Shown here: positions 1 through 13,609 of the stretch, in pieces | How positions within the stretch are numbered: the stretch's first letter is position 1 | How the letters are laid out: the number at the start of each line of letters is the position of its first letter | Origin: Bretschneidera sinensis | Taxonomy: Eukaryota; Streptophyta; Magnoliopsida; Brassicales; Akaniaceae | DNA length: 64,000 nt | Reading direction: 5' to 3' | Assembly: GCA_023935145.1 (NCBI GenBank) | Contig: CM043698.1 | Coordinates: forward strand, 33,389,001-33,453,000 | Position numbers and translations under genes: made by a program | Notes under the pieces: generated by a model | Databases searched by the model: none | What the model saw: only the letters and a program-made list of their open reading frames with translations | What the model was told of the DNA's origin: nothing

Positions 1-540
1 TTGTACTACTTGTCGAAGGAGAGAGGGGGAAAGAGACCAGATCCCAAGGAAAGGAAAAGTATAGAAAAGGAAAAAGAGAGGAGATCGATATATAGGGTTA
101 AATAAGGAGATCATTAAAACCAAAATGAGTAAAAACCGGAGTATACAAATTAAAAGAAGAAAAGAAAACACACATGCCCTAATAATCTATCCCTCTCAAT
201 TATTCTCTCTCTGTGTATTCTTTTTTTATCTTTTGAGAGAGAAAGAGGAGAGCTTGATTGCTGGAAAAGCTTCGCGCGAAAAAAGGGAGGCGGAGAATGG
301 CTCAAAGGAAGATTTGAGAGCGAGGGTTTTAGAGATAAACGTATAGTTTTCAAGAGAGAAAGACGGCAACCTCCAGCACCACCCACCAGCTACTGATAGA
401 GACCACAGAGAAAATAATTATTATACAGAATGTTTTGCTCTTTTTAGTTTTGCTACGGACTACAGAGAGAATGATGATGTCAGAAGATCGGACGGTAAAG
501 ACCACATGTGGTTCATACTTCATACAACGGTTTTTCAAGA
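1..540 (-). other. Possible 5' leader of a gene lying off the left edge
   Basis: Read on the minus strand, this stretch is pyrimidine-rich with runs of CTCTCT and TTTTCT, and it contains an AAACCCTCGCTCTC-like block, as plant 5' untranslated leaders often do. No convincing coding frame is present. The two short frames on either strand are low-complexity and resemble no family I know. This is an inference from base composition only. It could equally be a simple purine/pyrimidine-biased spacer. Confidence 0.22.
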
Positions 541-686
541 CCCAAGTAAAATTACTATGCTATCCTTTTCACGAATTTATTTTTTGAGGGGAGGAAATGG
601 GGAATCCTTTTTATGGAGTATATATGAATTAATTTGAGTTATTAGAGTATAAATAAATAAATATAGGAAATTCTTTCATCTTCGAA

Positions 687-776
687 CCTGTTTAACATAG
701 TTTATGGAATTATTTTTATTTCTTATAACTCCCTGTTTAACATAGTTTATGGAATTATTTTTATTTCTTATAAACA
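687..776. repeat. 45-bp tandem repeat, two copies
   Basis: Two adjacent units with a period of 45 bp begin at 687 and 732 with CCTGTTTAACATAG and are nearly identical through TTCTTATAA. The near identity suggests a recent slippage or unequal-exchange duplication in noncoding DNA. Confidence 0.85.
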
Positions 777-939
777 AAAGTTAGACTAAACACTTTATTT
801 TACTTTTCGTTTCTAAAAAAATGAAATTGTTTCAGAAAGATTGAATGTATCTAAAAATATATTTTCACTGCTATTTAATCAAACAATAAACAGATTTTAT
901 AACTTCATTGTTATTTTATCAATACTAAATCATAAACCG

Positions 940-1260
940 TTTTTACTACTAGACTAAACAGAATCTTAAACTTTTTAAATAATTAATCACTCAATTATTT
1001 TTTAATATAGTATCAAAATTTTGAAATATCTTTTCTTTTAGGTAATATTTTACGCAATGTTTTGCCTATAGTCGAAATTTGCGCAAAGCCAACTAATCCT
1101 TTTTTTATTTATTTATATTATCATTTTACACTTGGGTTAACATGTAAAACTTAACTTATCAATCCTTAATTAAGGTACGTGATAAGCATATTAGAGTATA
1201 AAAAATAATTAAATATTTTTAATCAGTTTAAAATTTTCAAATAATTTATTATTTTACTAT
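940..1260 (+). mobile_element. Decayed TRIM-like LTR relic
   Basis: The block has the layout of very small plant LTR elements. An LTR-like end (TAATTAATCACTCAATTA...) runs into TAGTATCAAA near 1010, a degenerate form of the initiator-tRNA-Met primer site TGGTATCAGAGC. It is followed within about 120 bp by CACTTGGGTTAACATG, which resembles the polypurine-side motif of such elements. The same combination recurs at 14447-14735. There is no coding capacity. Boundaries are approximate, and I infer the class from the shared motifs rather than from intact LTR pairs. Confidence 0.33.
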
Positions 1261-2734
1261 TTTTTATGAGTAATAAAAAAATGTTATTGCGATGAATGAT
1301 ACTCTTATGAACATGAACACCAACACCGCGTGATTTCCACGATCAGGTTAATAATAACAGGAATATTGTCCTTCAAGAGCATGACCAAATTGATTAGTTT
1401 CCTCCCGTTTTCTTTTCCTTTTGACGTGTACTTTATTCTTGCAATATTAATATCATCTATGAAACTGTACTAAACTTAAGTACAATCAGCACGATAATGT
1501 GTTTAAGAATTATTTTGAGTTCAAAATATGATGTTGGACATTTTCATATTATCTTAGTGTTTGTTTCATAAACCAAGTTTCAAAAAAAAAAATTTTGATC
1601 ATTAAGATTGAGACTAAGATAAAATGAAATGATTTTTTATAAATAAAGCAAATTTGATCATTTTTGTATTATTTTCTCCTATCAAATATAAAATCGAATG
1701 AAAATTATCTAATGTTATCTTCACCTTATTTTATAATTTTCCTAATTAATATGATGTACCAAGTATGCACATAAATCCTTAGAACTAACACGGTTTCGGA
1801 AATAATTTTTTTTGCTACATCTCTAATATCATATTGTGTTAATTAATTACTAATGTTATTACAGGATCCAATAACTGAATTCAAATTTGAGGAAAAATAT
1901 TTAAAAAAATTTTATTTAGTATAAGTTTATAAAAAAAAAATACATAAAATAAAAGTTCATCTCAACATATGATAGCATAAGAAAAAAAAAAATTATATTT
2001 TTTTTATGGACGGCAGTAATTCTTAAAGTATCATCCTCTTCTGTGGCTCCATTACAAAACTGTCACGACCAAACTCTAATGAGCAGGTTTAAGACAATTT
2101 AAAAAAATCAAAGTGCAAATTTTTAAAACGTAAATACAAGTGGATCTGAGAAAAGCCTTTTTAAGGTTGGTGGCATTTATTGTAATAAAACAACTCTCCA
2201 GGTCCTCACCAGCAGCAATCCCACGCGGGCTCTGGTTGGTTGGTCTGCAATTTCAGATCCTTTTCTTTGCTATTTTATAATTATAATATAATGAAAAAAA
2301 ATACATATATGTTTTATAATTTTATGACATAAAAAACATTTTATACGAAGCTTTCACGAGCGTGGCCCCACAGACCGACCCCATACATCAAGATGGTGAC
2401 ACTTCTCCAAATCATCATTGGAAAAATTAAAAGAAAACTAGCAAAATGGAAGAGAGAAGAAAAAGAGGTTTTGTCCCTCTCGGCGCCACAGCCGCTAAGC
2501 TGACCGCAAACACGGACCTAAACAGGAGTAACGTTTTTTCAATAAAAAAAAGGTTTCAATATGATTACACTCATTTTGGGTGGAGATCTATTTAATTGCT
2601 CTTACTTGTAATTGTTCCAATCAATATCTTCAACTTTTTTAGTTGCATAATCAAATCTATTTCGTTGTCAATTCCGTTCAAAATTAACAGGAATCTACCT
2701 AAGATGTCAAATAAGCATTGAGACGATGAAAAAG

Positions 2735-2862
2735 TAATAAATGTAAGTATAAATTTATTTTATTTTTAAAAATAATTGTCAAGAAAAATATCTAATAGAA
2801 AAATCAAATTAAATGTAAATATAAATTTATTTTATTTTATTTTTAAAAATAATTTTCTCACT
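2735..2862. repeat. Imperfect tandem duplication of an AT-rich segment
   Basis: The segment TAAGTATAAATTTATTTTAT followed by TTTTTAAAAATAATT occurs at about 2742-2778 and again at about 2814-2855, with small indels. This is noncoding, low-complexity sequence. Confidence 0.55.
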
Positions 2863-4194
2863 CATTTATTTATGAATTTTTTTCATTCATCAACAATCAA
2901 TTTTTGGTTGCTAGAACGAGTCGCGATGTGACTCGTATAATGAGAATGGTTTATTTTCTCCGATTTCTTGTGTTTTAAGTTCAAATCTATATGTAAGAAA
3001 ATCTTCTAGTAGATGAGTCATTTTCTTGGTGAAGGACATTATTTGGGTGTCAACATAAATGGGTCGCGATAGGATTTGAATAAAATTCATTTGATTTTTG
3101 GTTCAATTTCTTGTGTCTAAACATAATCTTGATTGAATTTTCATTTGGAATGTCTTATGGCGTGAATCCGTTTATGATTAAATGGTTTGATTGAATTGAT
3201 TAAGTCAAAAGAAATCAAGTGGGTTTTTGTTTCCAACAAATAGAAATTAAGTCTAACATCCTTTTTAATATTTATGTAAATAATCAAAAGCTAAAATATT
3301 GTTTTAATAAATTAAATTTAAGTAAAACAAATTGATTTCATTATTGTTTTACAAAATATGAAATAATTTTTAACTCTACTATTGATTTGCAAAAAATGTT
3401 TCAAAGATGTTTTATAAATTATAAATCAAAATTAATATCAAGCCAAATAATACATGAGAAGGACAAGTATTTTCATATTTATATTTTTCAAGGGCTGTTA
3501 ACTTACGATCTCTTAGTTTTAAGTTAAAATTGCACATTAATCATTTAGAATTAAAATGACTACAAAAATTCAAATTTCTTCTAAATAAATATTAAAGTAA
3601 TTAGGTAATTTAATAAACTCGTCGAATTAATATTTTAAACTTTTGAAATATTTTGTGATATGAAATCAAACGGTAATCAAAAAAGTGCATTATGAATTTG
3701 TTAAAATTATATCAACAATATCTACATTCCATGGATTCGTTGAAATCATCTTAACAATATCTACATTTCAATATCGAATTCATTTTTTCCATCACCAAAC
3801 CATCTTAACTTGGTAAAAGAAGGGATAATCTTTCTAGATGTGGCATATTCTGAAGATTATTCGGCTAAATTAATTATACCATTAAATCAAAAATTGAATT
3901 TTCAGACTCATGTAAAATCTGGGGACCAGCCGCCACCAGAGTAGCTTGCATGCACCACTTGAGCTCGGCTAGGCTTCGTCTCTTATCACTGTTCCGTTGA
4001 ACATTCCGGTTTTTTATTTTAAACTCAGAAAATGTCCCTATTTTTCTGAATTTTTAGAGAATAACATCAGGTAATTTTGCGTGTACAATGCTTAAAATTG
4101 TAAGTTAGATAATCCCTTTTTGTCTTGAGATTTTTTTATTATTTAAACCTTTGTTTTTTGAGTTTATGCTTTCTTTATCACAGTAGTAAACTTT

Positions 4195-4490
4195 ATATCG
4201 TACGTGTGCCTATTGTGGTGGAGAGTAGGGTCCACAACAGAAAATGATGTGTGTTGGGACTAATGCACGTGGCGGCTAATGGTCGGGCGTGGGCTAGCCC
4301 ACGATCATTAGGCTCACGGTACGGGTTGCAGGCCGGTTGTCCTCTTAATACTGTGGCATAGGCACTGATTCGCTCCTAATGCGACACGTATAAATAAACA
4401 TTACAGTGCTTGTGCGTACCGACAAGTTAAACTAACCTTTCCTTTGTATCGGGCCGGTTCATCGCCTAGGGTTAGGCCTTAAGGACAAAG
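4195..4490. other. GC-rich block of unknown nature
   Basis: Roughly 300 bp here is clearly richer in G and C than the surrounding DNA, with words such as GGTCGGGCGTGGGCTAGCCC, GGCCGGTTGTCC and ATCGGGCCGGTTCATCG. GGGCTAGCCC is a perfect 10-bp palindrome. A TATA-like GTATAAATAAAC lies at about 4388-4399. I see no coding frame, tRNA or 5S rRNA. Candidates are a fragment of an LTR, a promoter or CpG island of an unannotated transcript, or a rearranged organellar insertion. None of these is supported by a match I can recognise. Confidence 0.4.
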
Positions 4491-6699
4491 ATTTTGGTAA
4501 TTAAAAGATTTTGATGAAGTGTTTTTGCTTTATGTTTTGTTGAAACCAAAGTACAGAAGTGAAGCAAAAGTCACACACGTGATCCTAGTGTCATCTTGGT
4601 CCCACGTTGCTTCATTGGCAATAAGCTATTACAAATTAAGGTCCACATAGTTTTTTTTTTTTTTTATTTCAATCACATAGTGAAATTTTTTTGTTTATTA
4701 TTTTGAGTGAAAATTTGATTTGTAATTTTTAAAAATTTTATTTATTATATTAATTAAATATGTACAGACGTTATTAGTGAAGTTTTCAAAAATCATCGAC
4801 TAAATTTTTATCCGATACAAAAACGACACACTAAGTATAATCAAGAATCTCACCACATAAATTGATTTATTATCTCTAATCTTAAAAAAAAAAAGTACAA
4901 ACATAGCTACTTAAAAAAGAAAAAGAAAAATAATTCTAATTATTATTTTAATAATAAAATATATCATGCAAACTGCTTATAATATTATCTTTGCTTTTAT
5001 CTCTTTAATTTAATTAAGATATTATTTTTAAAAAAAAACTTAATTAAGATGTTTTAGTATATTAGATAATGGCCGTAACAACTAGTCTAGTAGATTTAAA
5101 TATGTCATGTAAGTACCTTATTATAAACTAATTATATTTATTATAAAGTTGGTTATTAATTGCGCGCTTCAATTTTTTTATTGGTCCAAGGCAATTTTCT
5201 ATAAACAAATTTGCTGTTTTGTAATTAGCAAAAGTTAATCAAAGGTAGCAATGAGGGGTGAGCTGAATCCCAACCAATGGTAGGGCCTGTTTTAATCATT
5301 GCTGATAGATAACAATTATTGTCTCGGTTCCCCACGTTCAACGACGGGATGGACAACTCTTAAAAAAGGTCTAATTAAATTTTCATGTCCCTTCTCTATG
5401 ACGCCTCTACTCTCATGACTCATCATCTCATTAGAGGGTCTTGTTGTCACATTCACTTGACATATAAAAGTATTGGTAAATTTTTTCTTTTGTATAAAAT
5501 CACTTTATTTGGTCATCTTTGTGAGTTCTTATTGTTTACCAACCGCATTTAGAAAGTTAAAACACATTTGTCAGTGAGTGCTATAACTTGATAGCCACCT
5601 TTGTTGGTAAATTTTAAATTAAACAATTTCCTAATTAATTCCTATGCTTGATGAAAAACCGCATGCATGGCAACATTTATTACCATGTCAAATCATCTAA
5701 AAGAGTTCAAGGATATATAATAATTTCTCTGTTTTTTATGAAATTTATGAAGTTTTTTTTTTAAAAAAAAAAATAAAGATAATTATTATGATTTATCATC
5801 TAACATAATACATTAATGAAAAATTTACAGTTACAAAAAATAATTTATTTTTAAAAAAATTAACCTACAATTTAAACTTTAAAATTTCTTGTAAAATTTA
5901 ATAAATTTTAAATCATTAATAAAATATGAGCTCAATAAAAAAACTAAAGTGATAATTTTTAATTCAAATTTTACATTTTCAACTGTTACATAAGCTTTAT
6001 TGAACAGTAAAAATTTGATCTTGATTTTTATTTAAAAAAATATTATTATTTTTATATAAATCCTTGTAAACTTCGTATAAAGAATTTCATCTAAATCTTA
6101 TCAATTTTAATTTATGTATCATCGATCATGCATTATTATTCACTCAATTAAATAATTACTTTTTAAAAAATAAATATGTAAAGTATGCAAACGTTTTCAA
6201 TTACAATACATACTCCATAAAAATCTCTTTCTCTCTCTTTCTATATAGATATATATAAAAGACTTGAATAAAAAGTGACAAGCCACCGTAGAGAAATTGA
6301 TCTATACTCTCTCTCAATCTCTATCTGTCTTTAATTTTGTGATTTTAATCTGCAAATTTAAGTGATGGTATGGTTCAACCATTTATGATGATTTACGAGG
6401 TTTTTACATAATGTTTTATTAGTGACAAAGTTTACGAATTAGTTTAACTTGACAGTCAAAGCAACTAAACTAATTAGAAGGCCTGAACCCATCTAGTGAG
6501 ATTGAAGTGTGAACCAGAGAGAGAATAGGGGTGGGGGTTTGTGTTCATATCAGTTAGCAAGTACATATATGCGCATAACCACGCGGCTGACAAAGCGTTT
6601 ATATATCATCAGATGAAATATTTATCAAACAAACTAGCAATCACTGTCGTCTAACGATCATCATTACAAACCACCCAAAGTAAAGCACGTGAGGGCACC

Positions 6700-6721
6700 T
6701 TTGTTTGTTTGTTTGTTTGTT
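6700..6721. repeat. (TTTG)n microsatellite
   Basis: A short perfect array of the tetranucleotide TTTG, about five units, in noncoding DNA. Confidence 0.85.
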
Positions 6722-7295
6722 GTCCAAGGAGAAGACTAACCTAGTTAATCTCAGACATCTAAAGCGTCACCAACTGTGTTAGTACTTAGTATCACTTCAG
6801 TTTTGATATCTTACCTGAGGAATGAATTTCATGGTGGACTAACTGTCCCATCTTCTTTATTGTCTTTTCCTTTTTCTCGTTAATTTCTCTACCACTTAAC
6901 CAAACTAAGGAGAGCAACCACATGTTTGTTTGTTTTTTTTTTTTTTTTTTATCAAGAGAGACGAGATGATTTAAATATTCATCATATATAAATGAAAATT
7001 TAGGGTATTGTTGATTCTTTCACACTGATTAATTAATTGTCTTTTAAATCAGATGGACATTTCAAACATTTTGTCTTTCTAGCCGGTCACACATAAATGG
7101 ACGTGTCAAAGATCACACACTTCGCACGTGTTTAAATTTTTTTTTATATTCTAATTGTACATGCTCTTAACAGAGTCTTTATTAATATTATTTTTAAAAA
7201 AAAAGTAGGATACCTATTATGGTTTAATTAAAATTTTAAGGCTTGGGTTGAGAACATGGTAGAAGTAGTACATAGCTAAATTATGTAAAAAAAAC

Positions 7296-7331
7296 CCATG
7301 ATATATATATACACACACACTCACACACACG
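7296..7331. repeat. Compound (AT)n-(AC)n microsatellite
   Basis: An ATATATATATAC run passes into ACACACAC, with one interrupting TC, followed by more ACAC. This is a noncoding simple repeat. Confidence 0.8.
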
Positions 7332-7395
7332 TTGGTCATATTATTAATAATGTTTTCAGATGTGAAAGCTTTGGGCGAGGCGTTGGGACGTAAGT

Positions 7396-7690
7396 CTTTT
7401 GAATATGTTTGAGCTTTTCAAGTTTTTAATAAAATAATATTAATTAATTAATTTAAATAATAAAAATAATTTTGATTTTAATTAATTAATTTTTATCAAA
7501 GTTTAATACTTTTACTAACTCTCGTGATGATTATAATTTTAAAAATATTATAAATTATACAGAGTATAGCTTATATTTTTATACAGTTGTAACTTGATTA
7601 ATTAAATAGTTTTTAATTATTACTAAACTAAATAACATGTAATATATATTTATGAAGTGTAAAATATTACAACAAAAGCACTACTTCGCC
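7396..7690 (+). repeat. Dispersed AT-rich repeat, copy 1
   Basis: About 290 bp is recognisably similar to 55950-56215 in the same orientation. Shared words in order include AATATTAATTAATTAATT, TAATTAATTTTTAT, GCTTATATTTTTATA/ACTTATATTTTTATA, TTGTAACTTG.TTAATTAAAT, ATATATTTAT.AAGTGTAA and AACAAAAGCACTA/AATAAAAACACTA. Copy 1 is flanked by GGGCGAGGCGTTGGG on the left and CTTCGCCCCGCCTC on the right. These words may be degenerate terminal inverted repeats. No coding is seen. It is probably a non-autonomous transposon family, but its class is unknown. Confidence 0.5.
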
Positions 7691-10600
7691 CCGCCTCTGA
7701 ACGCGCCATGAATGAGTCCCAATAACGTCCATAAAAACACTGATTATCAATACACCACATGTAATTGGAACAATAGTTTCATCTAACTCATCAAAATACC
7801 ACTACATATTATACTAAATATCCACTCAATGTCTAATCTAGAAAGAGGATTCACAAAGAGATGGAATGCCCTCAATTTCTCTTCAATTAATACGTCTGGT
7901 AAAAATATGTTACTCATAATTACTTTTAATTATCATTGAATTGCATGGCATTAATGACCATAATTACTATAATTTATCATGCAGTAAACAGAATTGTTAA
8001 ATGGGATGACAATGATAATAAATTATGTATTTTACTTGAACGATCGATCATAATCTTACTCCACTAAAACAACAAATAATTCATACCACTCATCTACTTT
8101 ACCTAGGATATATTACTCATTTGACATTAGTTAAAACTTATTTAGAAGAAAAATCATCACAATGTATACAATATTCTAACAATAAAAATCTTTGAAGGGC
8201 ATACTTTTAATATTATAAAAAAGTTCAGATTCGATCATATGCTTTTTCTCGTTTCTGAAATAATAAGTGAGAGACATTTTTCGTCAAATTTTATTTATAG
8301 GATACATAAACCCCAACCCCAAGAATCTAATTTATAAGTCCTCGAAATAAAATAAAAATACATGGTTGACTATTGACTTCAAAGGTCAACTTTTCTGCAC
8401 AGAAACACATGGTCACAATGGCATCATTTTATTGTTTGTTGCTCAAGGCGTGATGACTAATAATTACAAATCTAATGTTTTTTTTATGATTTGTAACTCG
8501 ATTTTTTAGGAGTGTTGATTGCTAATTAAGTTAGGAATGACAAATGGAAACAATTAATGTAATATAGCCACAGAGAGTATGATTTCATTTTGGTTTATAT
8601 GTCCCCTTCAGAATAATAATTCCAATTATGGCAATAATTATAAGATTAAGAAATGAGAACAAATAAAGGGTGAGAAAGTGGAATTTGGAATGATTACCAT
8701 CATATTTGATTTTGCCTCAGCAAATTTCACAATAATGTAGAGCAGAAAGTATAAAAATTTGACACCATATATATTAGCCTCTAAGGGGCTAAAATTATAG
8801 TTTAATTATATAGTTCCATATTGGCCTCTAAGATGACTTTTGTTTTTTTCTTTTTTAATTTTCAAAAAACAAACTCATACGAAGAGGGGAAGATCTAAAT
8901 TTTAAATATAAGATAGACTACACACACTAGTTCCAAAAAAATATTTAAATTTTAAAACCACATAATAATACTTGTATTTAAGAACTCCAACAGAGTTTCT
9001 ATTGTCTTTCGTTTTTATTTCCACTAATTAATACAATCACCATTTGGAATTAGTTAAACACCAAGAAGGGAAAATTCCATATACATGTAGTTTTTCATGT
9101 ACCCGTTATGTGGAAAGATTTTTTAACGAGGAGAAATGGATCCCTTCATTTACTTTCAAATCTTTATTTTTTTTAGTTCCTTCAAATTAAGAGGATTTAA
9201 AGATAAAGTATAATTATTTTATAATTTTTTTAATGTACATACCAATACACTTTCTAATGATAATTTTTATATTAGTGAAGAAAAAATAGTAAACCGTGTT
9301 ATACCATTTTCTTTTTTCCTTTCCTAATTCCTTTATTTTCTTTATTTTTAAAATATCTAAACAAGGCGTACATGCATGCATGTATCCTTCAATTTTAATT
9401 TCTATCATTTCCTCTTCCTTTCTTTTCCCTATATTTTTTCAAACATAAGCTTAAGGTTATATAATGGATGTTGTATGCAAATCATAATATATAAAACATA
9501 AAACAATCTATTCTTGGGTTAACAATTTTGATGCATATATGTGAATGCCTTAAAAATGGCTAGTTGTTTCTAAAAACTGAGTTACATATATGCATGATGG
9601 GATCTTAATATGCTTGTCTGCATTAAAAGTTTCAAAGAAACTGAAGTCACACAGCTCCTAGCCACGGCCACAGTTGAAGTTGGTGGGGTGGGACTGAATC
9701 CAACAGAAATCCAGGAGTCAACTAAGATTTTGTTTTCTCATTATAACTAACAGGAGGGGCCTAGACCTTTTCATTGATGGTTAATTAAGAGTAGTTATAT
9801 TTAATTAATGTGGTAAATTAATTACATAATCTCAATTTTTAACCATTAGTTATTAATTAGTGCGTACACATTTCATCAATATACAAGCTAATTTTTTTCT
9901 AATTTATATTTGTAAAAAATTAATCAAATATCATTTTCTTATAATTGAAGCAAAAACTGCTTATAGTGCGATGGTGATCATCAATCTGATTAATGCAAAT
10001 GAAGATTTACAGGATATGCCTTCTTTTGTTTTAAGTAAACAATAATGAGCATTGAGATGGAAACAGTACACCTATACGTAGAAAAGAAGTTAAAGAGATC
10101 TACAAGCCTCTGCTAATATTTTTGGCTCAAGGCAATTGATTTAAAATATGGAGAGAAAGCTAAAGTACCAAAAAGAAAAACTTTTGTATATGTCTCTAGA
10201 AGAAAAGAAAGAAGCATAACATGAGGTGGTCCATAATATATATGAGGGATGAGGCACATACAAATAGATGAAACTCTCTTATCTCTCTTTATAAAGCCAG
10301 GTTGCCATGTCTGTTGCTTTTCTTCAAGCCCTTGAAGGGCACTCGTGGTTTGGGCACATAGACCTAATTACCCAATGTGAACTGATAGATCATGTCACAC
10401 AAGAGTCTGAACTTGTTCTCAATATCTTGTGTCGCAGTCAGAAATAATAAAGAAGAAATCCTTGTAGGGACTTTTGTGGGGTTTCTACAAGATAAGGCCA
10501 TCAAATGCATGAAGGATCCTCATTCCTTATATAAGGCGTTGTGCCCAAGTATGTGTTCACATTTCACATCCAGAACCATAAGAGGTTACTCTCTTAGCTA

Positions 10601-11546
10601 CATGAAGTGCCCTATCAATTCTACAATTTCTTAGGACATGCTATTCAGTCAATAATTATTGTTCTTAAAAAGAGTAATTGTTAGATAGGCATGTTTAATA
10701 AATTAATTAATTATAATTTGTCACTCTAAAAAATTTACAAGGTTCTTTATAAAAAAAATTCAAACATGATTAGCTAATATATAATCCACGTGTTAATCAC
10801 AATCTAACCAAGAATCTCTTCAAAAGCACATATGGTAGCAGATTTAAGTCGATATTGATACAATTTATAACACTGTTCGCACTCTCATCTTTCAAAATAT
10901 TAATTAATTTTACATTAAAATCCATTTAACAAAAAATATATAGCAAGATATTTATTTTTCAATGCACTATTATATTTGAGTTAAGTTTTTGGCAACATAA
11001 GGAATTTATAGGAGTAATGTATATGTAATTCATGGAGAACTAACCATTTAATTTTAGAGAAATTTTTGTATACCTATAAATTATATATGTCTATCACGTA
11101 AATTGTAAACTAGAGCAACCATATTTTCCGTATAATTTTTTTTACAGATTTTATTTATCTGATAATTTTTTATGGGAATTATCTAATAAAATTTTAAAAT
11201 ATCTAAAATGGTAGTAATACAAGATTATTTTTGGTCTATTAGATTAGTTTGGTCTATTAGGCTTCATCACTTTGTTAATATGATCTCATGATCTCATGCG
11301 TCCAGTGGAATTAAGAGCCAGCGAGTAGCTAGCAACCATCCAGCAGACTGGTCTAGCCCAAAATGTCCAAGCCCAATTATCTAATTGAATAGAAAAATAC
11401 CTGGGCCAATAAATATTTAATGGCCTAATTATCCCAAGCACAATTTTCTAAATGAATAGAAAATCTGGTATTTTCTTTGCTTTGTTTTGTTCTAAAGCCC
11501 AAAGCAAAAAGATTGTTGGGCTGCTGGCAACCGAAACAAAAATGGG

Positions 11547-11900
11547 TCTAGGGTTGGCAATGGATCGTGCCGGCTCACAGCTCACATAAGATGGTTCATT
11601 ATGCCTTCGTAGCGTGCCGCGCCAAATTTTTGAGAACCTCGGCCCAGCACGGCTTGAGGTTTGCATGGGTTTTGGGCAGTATTGGGCTGTGTTAGCCCAT
11701 AAACCATATAGATATATATTAATTTTTTTTTATTGAAAATAATTATAAAAAAAACTTATAAATATTGAATTGAATGCTTATAATTGTATAGAAAAACAAT
11801 ATTTTTATTGATGAAGTTAAATTTTACAAATAAATTAGAATTTGAACAAAAACAACAATATAAATAAATAATTTAAAAATTACACGTGCAAGGATTGTTT
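11547..11900 (+). mobile_element. Possible 5' end of an hAT-type element
   Basis: The sequence starts TAGGGTTGGCAATGG and continues GC-rich with CGTGCCGGC, GTGCCGCGCC and GGCCCAGCACGGC, then falls into AT-rich DNA near 11700. Plant hAT elements often begin with TAGGGTTGGCAA and carry such GTGCCG-rich subterminal repeats. I found neither a matching opposite terminus nor a target duplication, so this is at best a fragment. Confidence 0.33.
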
Positions 11901-12454
11901 GGGAATACATATCTTTGATGCACAAATATTAGACATGTACCTTACATCATCCTCTAAAAAAGGGTAATTTGTGCTGATTAGTTGGCAAAACATGGATCAG
12001 GACTTAGTGAGCTCCACCACCTAGAATAGCCTTAAGACTACATGCTGATGCTACTGGGGTTTGTTTCCCAGAGGTTATACATGACATTAGTTTTGTTTTT
12101 GTTTTTTTTTCTTTCATTACAAAAAAAAAAAAATAAAACAAAAATATTTCAAATAAATAACTTACAAAAACAATAACATATGAAATATTAAATGATTTAC
12201 AAATGAGTGAAATATAAAATACAACTTAAAAAATTAAAAAATACTAAAAAATGTGATTTTAAGTAAATTTGATTTATTTATAAATTAGTAAATCATACTA
12301 AAAAGTATGATCTTTCATGCATGAAGTATTCCTGATCTTAACAAATAGTATTAAGGTCAATAATTCTAATTGATTACGATCGTGTGACTTCCACGATAAA
12401 CTCCATGTTGAGTTTGCAAATTACTTCATATATTCAAAGTAGAGTTTGGTACAT

Positions 12455-12582
12455 ATATAAAAAGAAGATTTGTCAGACTTTTAATAAGTGGTACCAGATC
12501 CAAATACAAATCTAACGCATATAAAGAGGAGATTTGACAGGCTCTTAGCAAGTGGAATCAGATCCAAATACAAATCTAACGC
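12455..12582. repeat. 64-bp tandem repeat, two copies
   Basis: Units at 12455-12518 and 12519-12582 both run from ATATAAA through CCAAATACAAATCTAACGC. They differ at about ten positions in the first half and are identical in the last 25 or so. The unit is noncoding and upstream of the SAUR gene. Confidence 0.85.
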
Positions 12583-13609
12583 AAAGAGCATAAGAAAAAG
12601 GTAAGTTTGCATATTGACAAATTTAATCTTCGTTTAATGAAAAATGTTGGCCTACTGCTCACGTTTTTCATCTTCAAGTTTTATGCCTGTAAACAGACAG
12701 TTTGTTAGCATCATCGTAAGCCATGCACCCACACAATTTTCAAAAACAAGATCAATTAACTTTTGCCTTTCGAGTTTCTTTGCCGTCTGGTTCAACTAAT
12801 TTCCGTTTTGTTCACACAAAATCTGTCTGTCACTCTCTACCCAGGCCATCAATCACCTCAAACAAAGGGTCTCAATCTCTTCCTTTTCTAATAAAATATC
12901 TTACTGACTTTTCTATACTTTGGAATGTCCAATTTGGGAAAATTAAACTGTAGCCAAACAATAACTAAACGAGGAAAACATTCTTCTTTTACTAGAGGGA
13001 CACGTGTGTGGTTAATTTTAAGAGTTCAATGCCGACGGGCGCTTTGAAAATAATTACGTGTTGTGATGTGTGGTATTGTGGTCCACTATTCCGTATAATC
13101 GAATTTCCAATATTTTTTTAAAAAAATAATAGTAAAAAAAACTCATCAAAGGTTGACTTAATAAAAAAAATAAAGTTTAATTATAAAAAATATTATGTAT
13201 TTTATTTATTTTTTTTCTGTTAACTGAAATATATCATAGCTTATTTTTTGACAAAAAAATTTTTAAAATATTTTTTAAAAATAAAGTAAAATGCAAAGTA
13301 TTTTTTTTTAATTAAACCTATTCTTTATTTTCCCACGTTGTAGAAGTCTGCAGCGCTTGCTGACCATATCATCTTTCTCGATCTGTGATCCTCGCATCAT
13401 ATATAGAATCTTATTCTCATGCTCGAATCCAAGCAATCCGACCTTTGCCACCACCTTAAAAACCAACCACATACAGTATAGCGTTGAAACAAGCACTTTA
13501 GTGTCCATGAAACAAACATTTATCCATCTCGTTAAACTCCTTTTTAAGCATTACCCATTTGTCCTTTTCATTTAATTTTCTAATACTTCTGTTAGATCTG
13601 CCCCCCACC

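Larger units (their letters stand above)
541..13559. other. Gene-free AT-rich intergenic region
   Basis: About 13 kb of AT-rich DNA is broken by stops in all frames and no frame resembles a known protein. It contains scattered repeats that are listed separately: a 45-bp tandem repeat, a TRIM-like relic, a GC-rich block, microsatellites, a dispersed AT-rich repeat, an hAT-like end and a 64-bp tandem repeat. The short ORF at 10392-10634 and others like it show no recognisable domain. I see nothing else I can support. Confidence 0.7.

Noticed and set aside
10330..10640. A possible long imperfect foldback (TTGAAGGGCACT... pairing with a downstream segment) that might be a microRNA precursor
   Set aside because: Only two short blocks pair across about 50 bases with many mismatches, and no known microRNA sequence is present.
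13357..13575. Short frame overlapping the SAUR leader
   Set aside because: It has no domain, overlaps the promoter and leader of a well-supported SAUR gene, and looks like chance.
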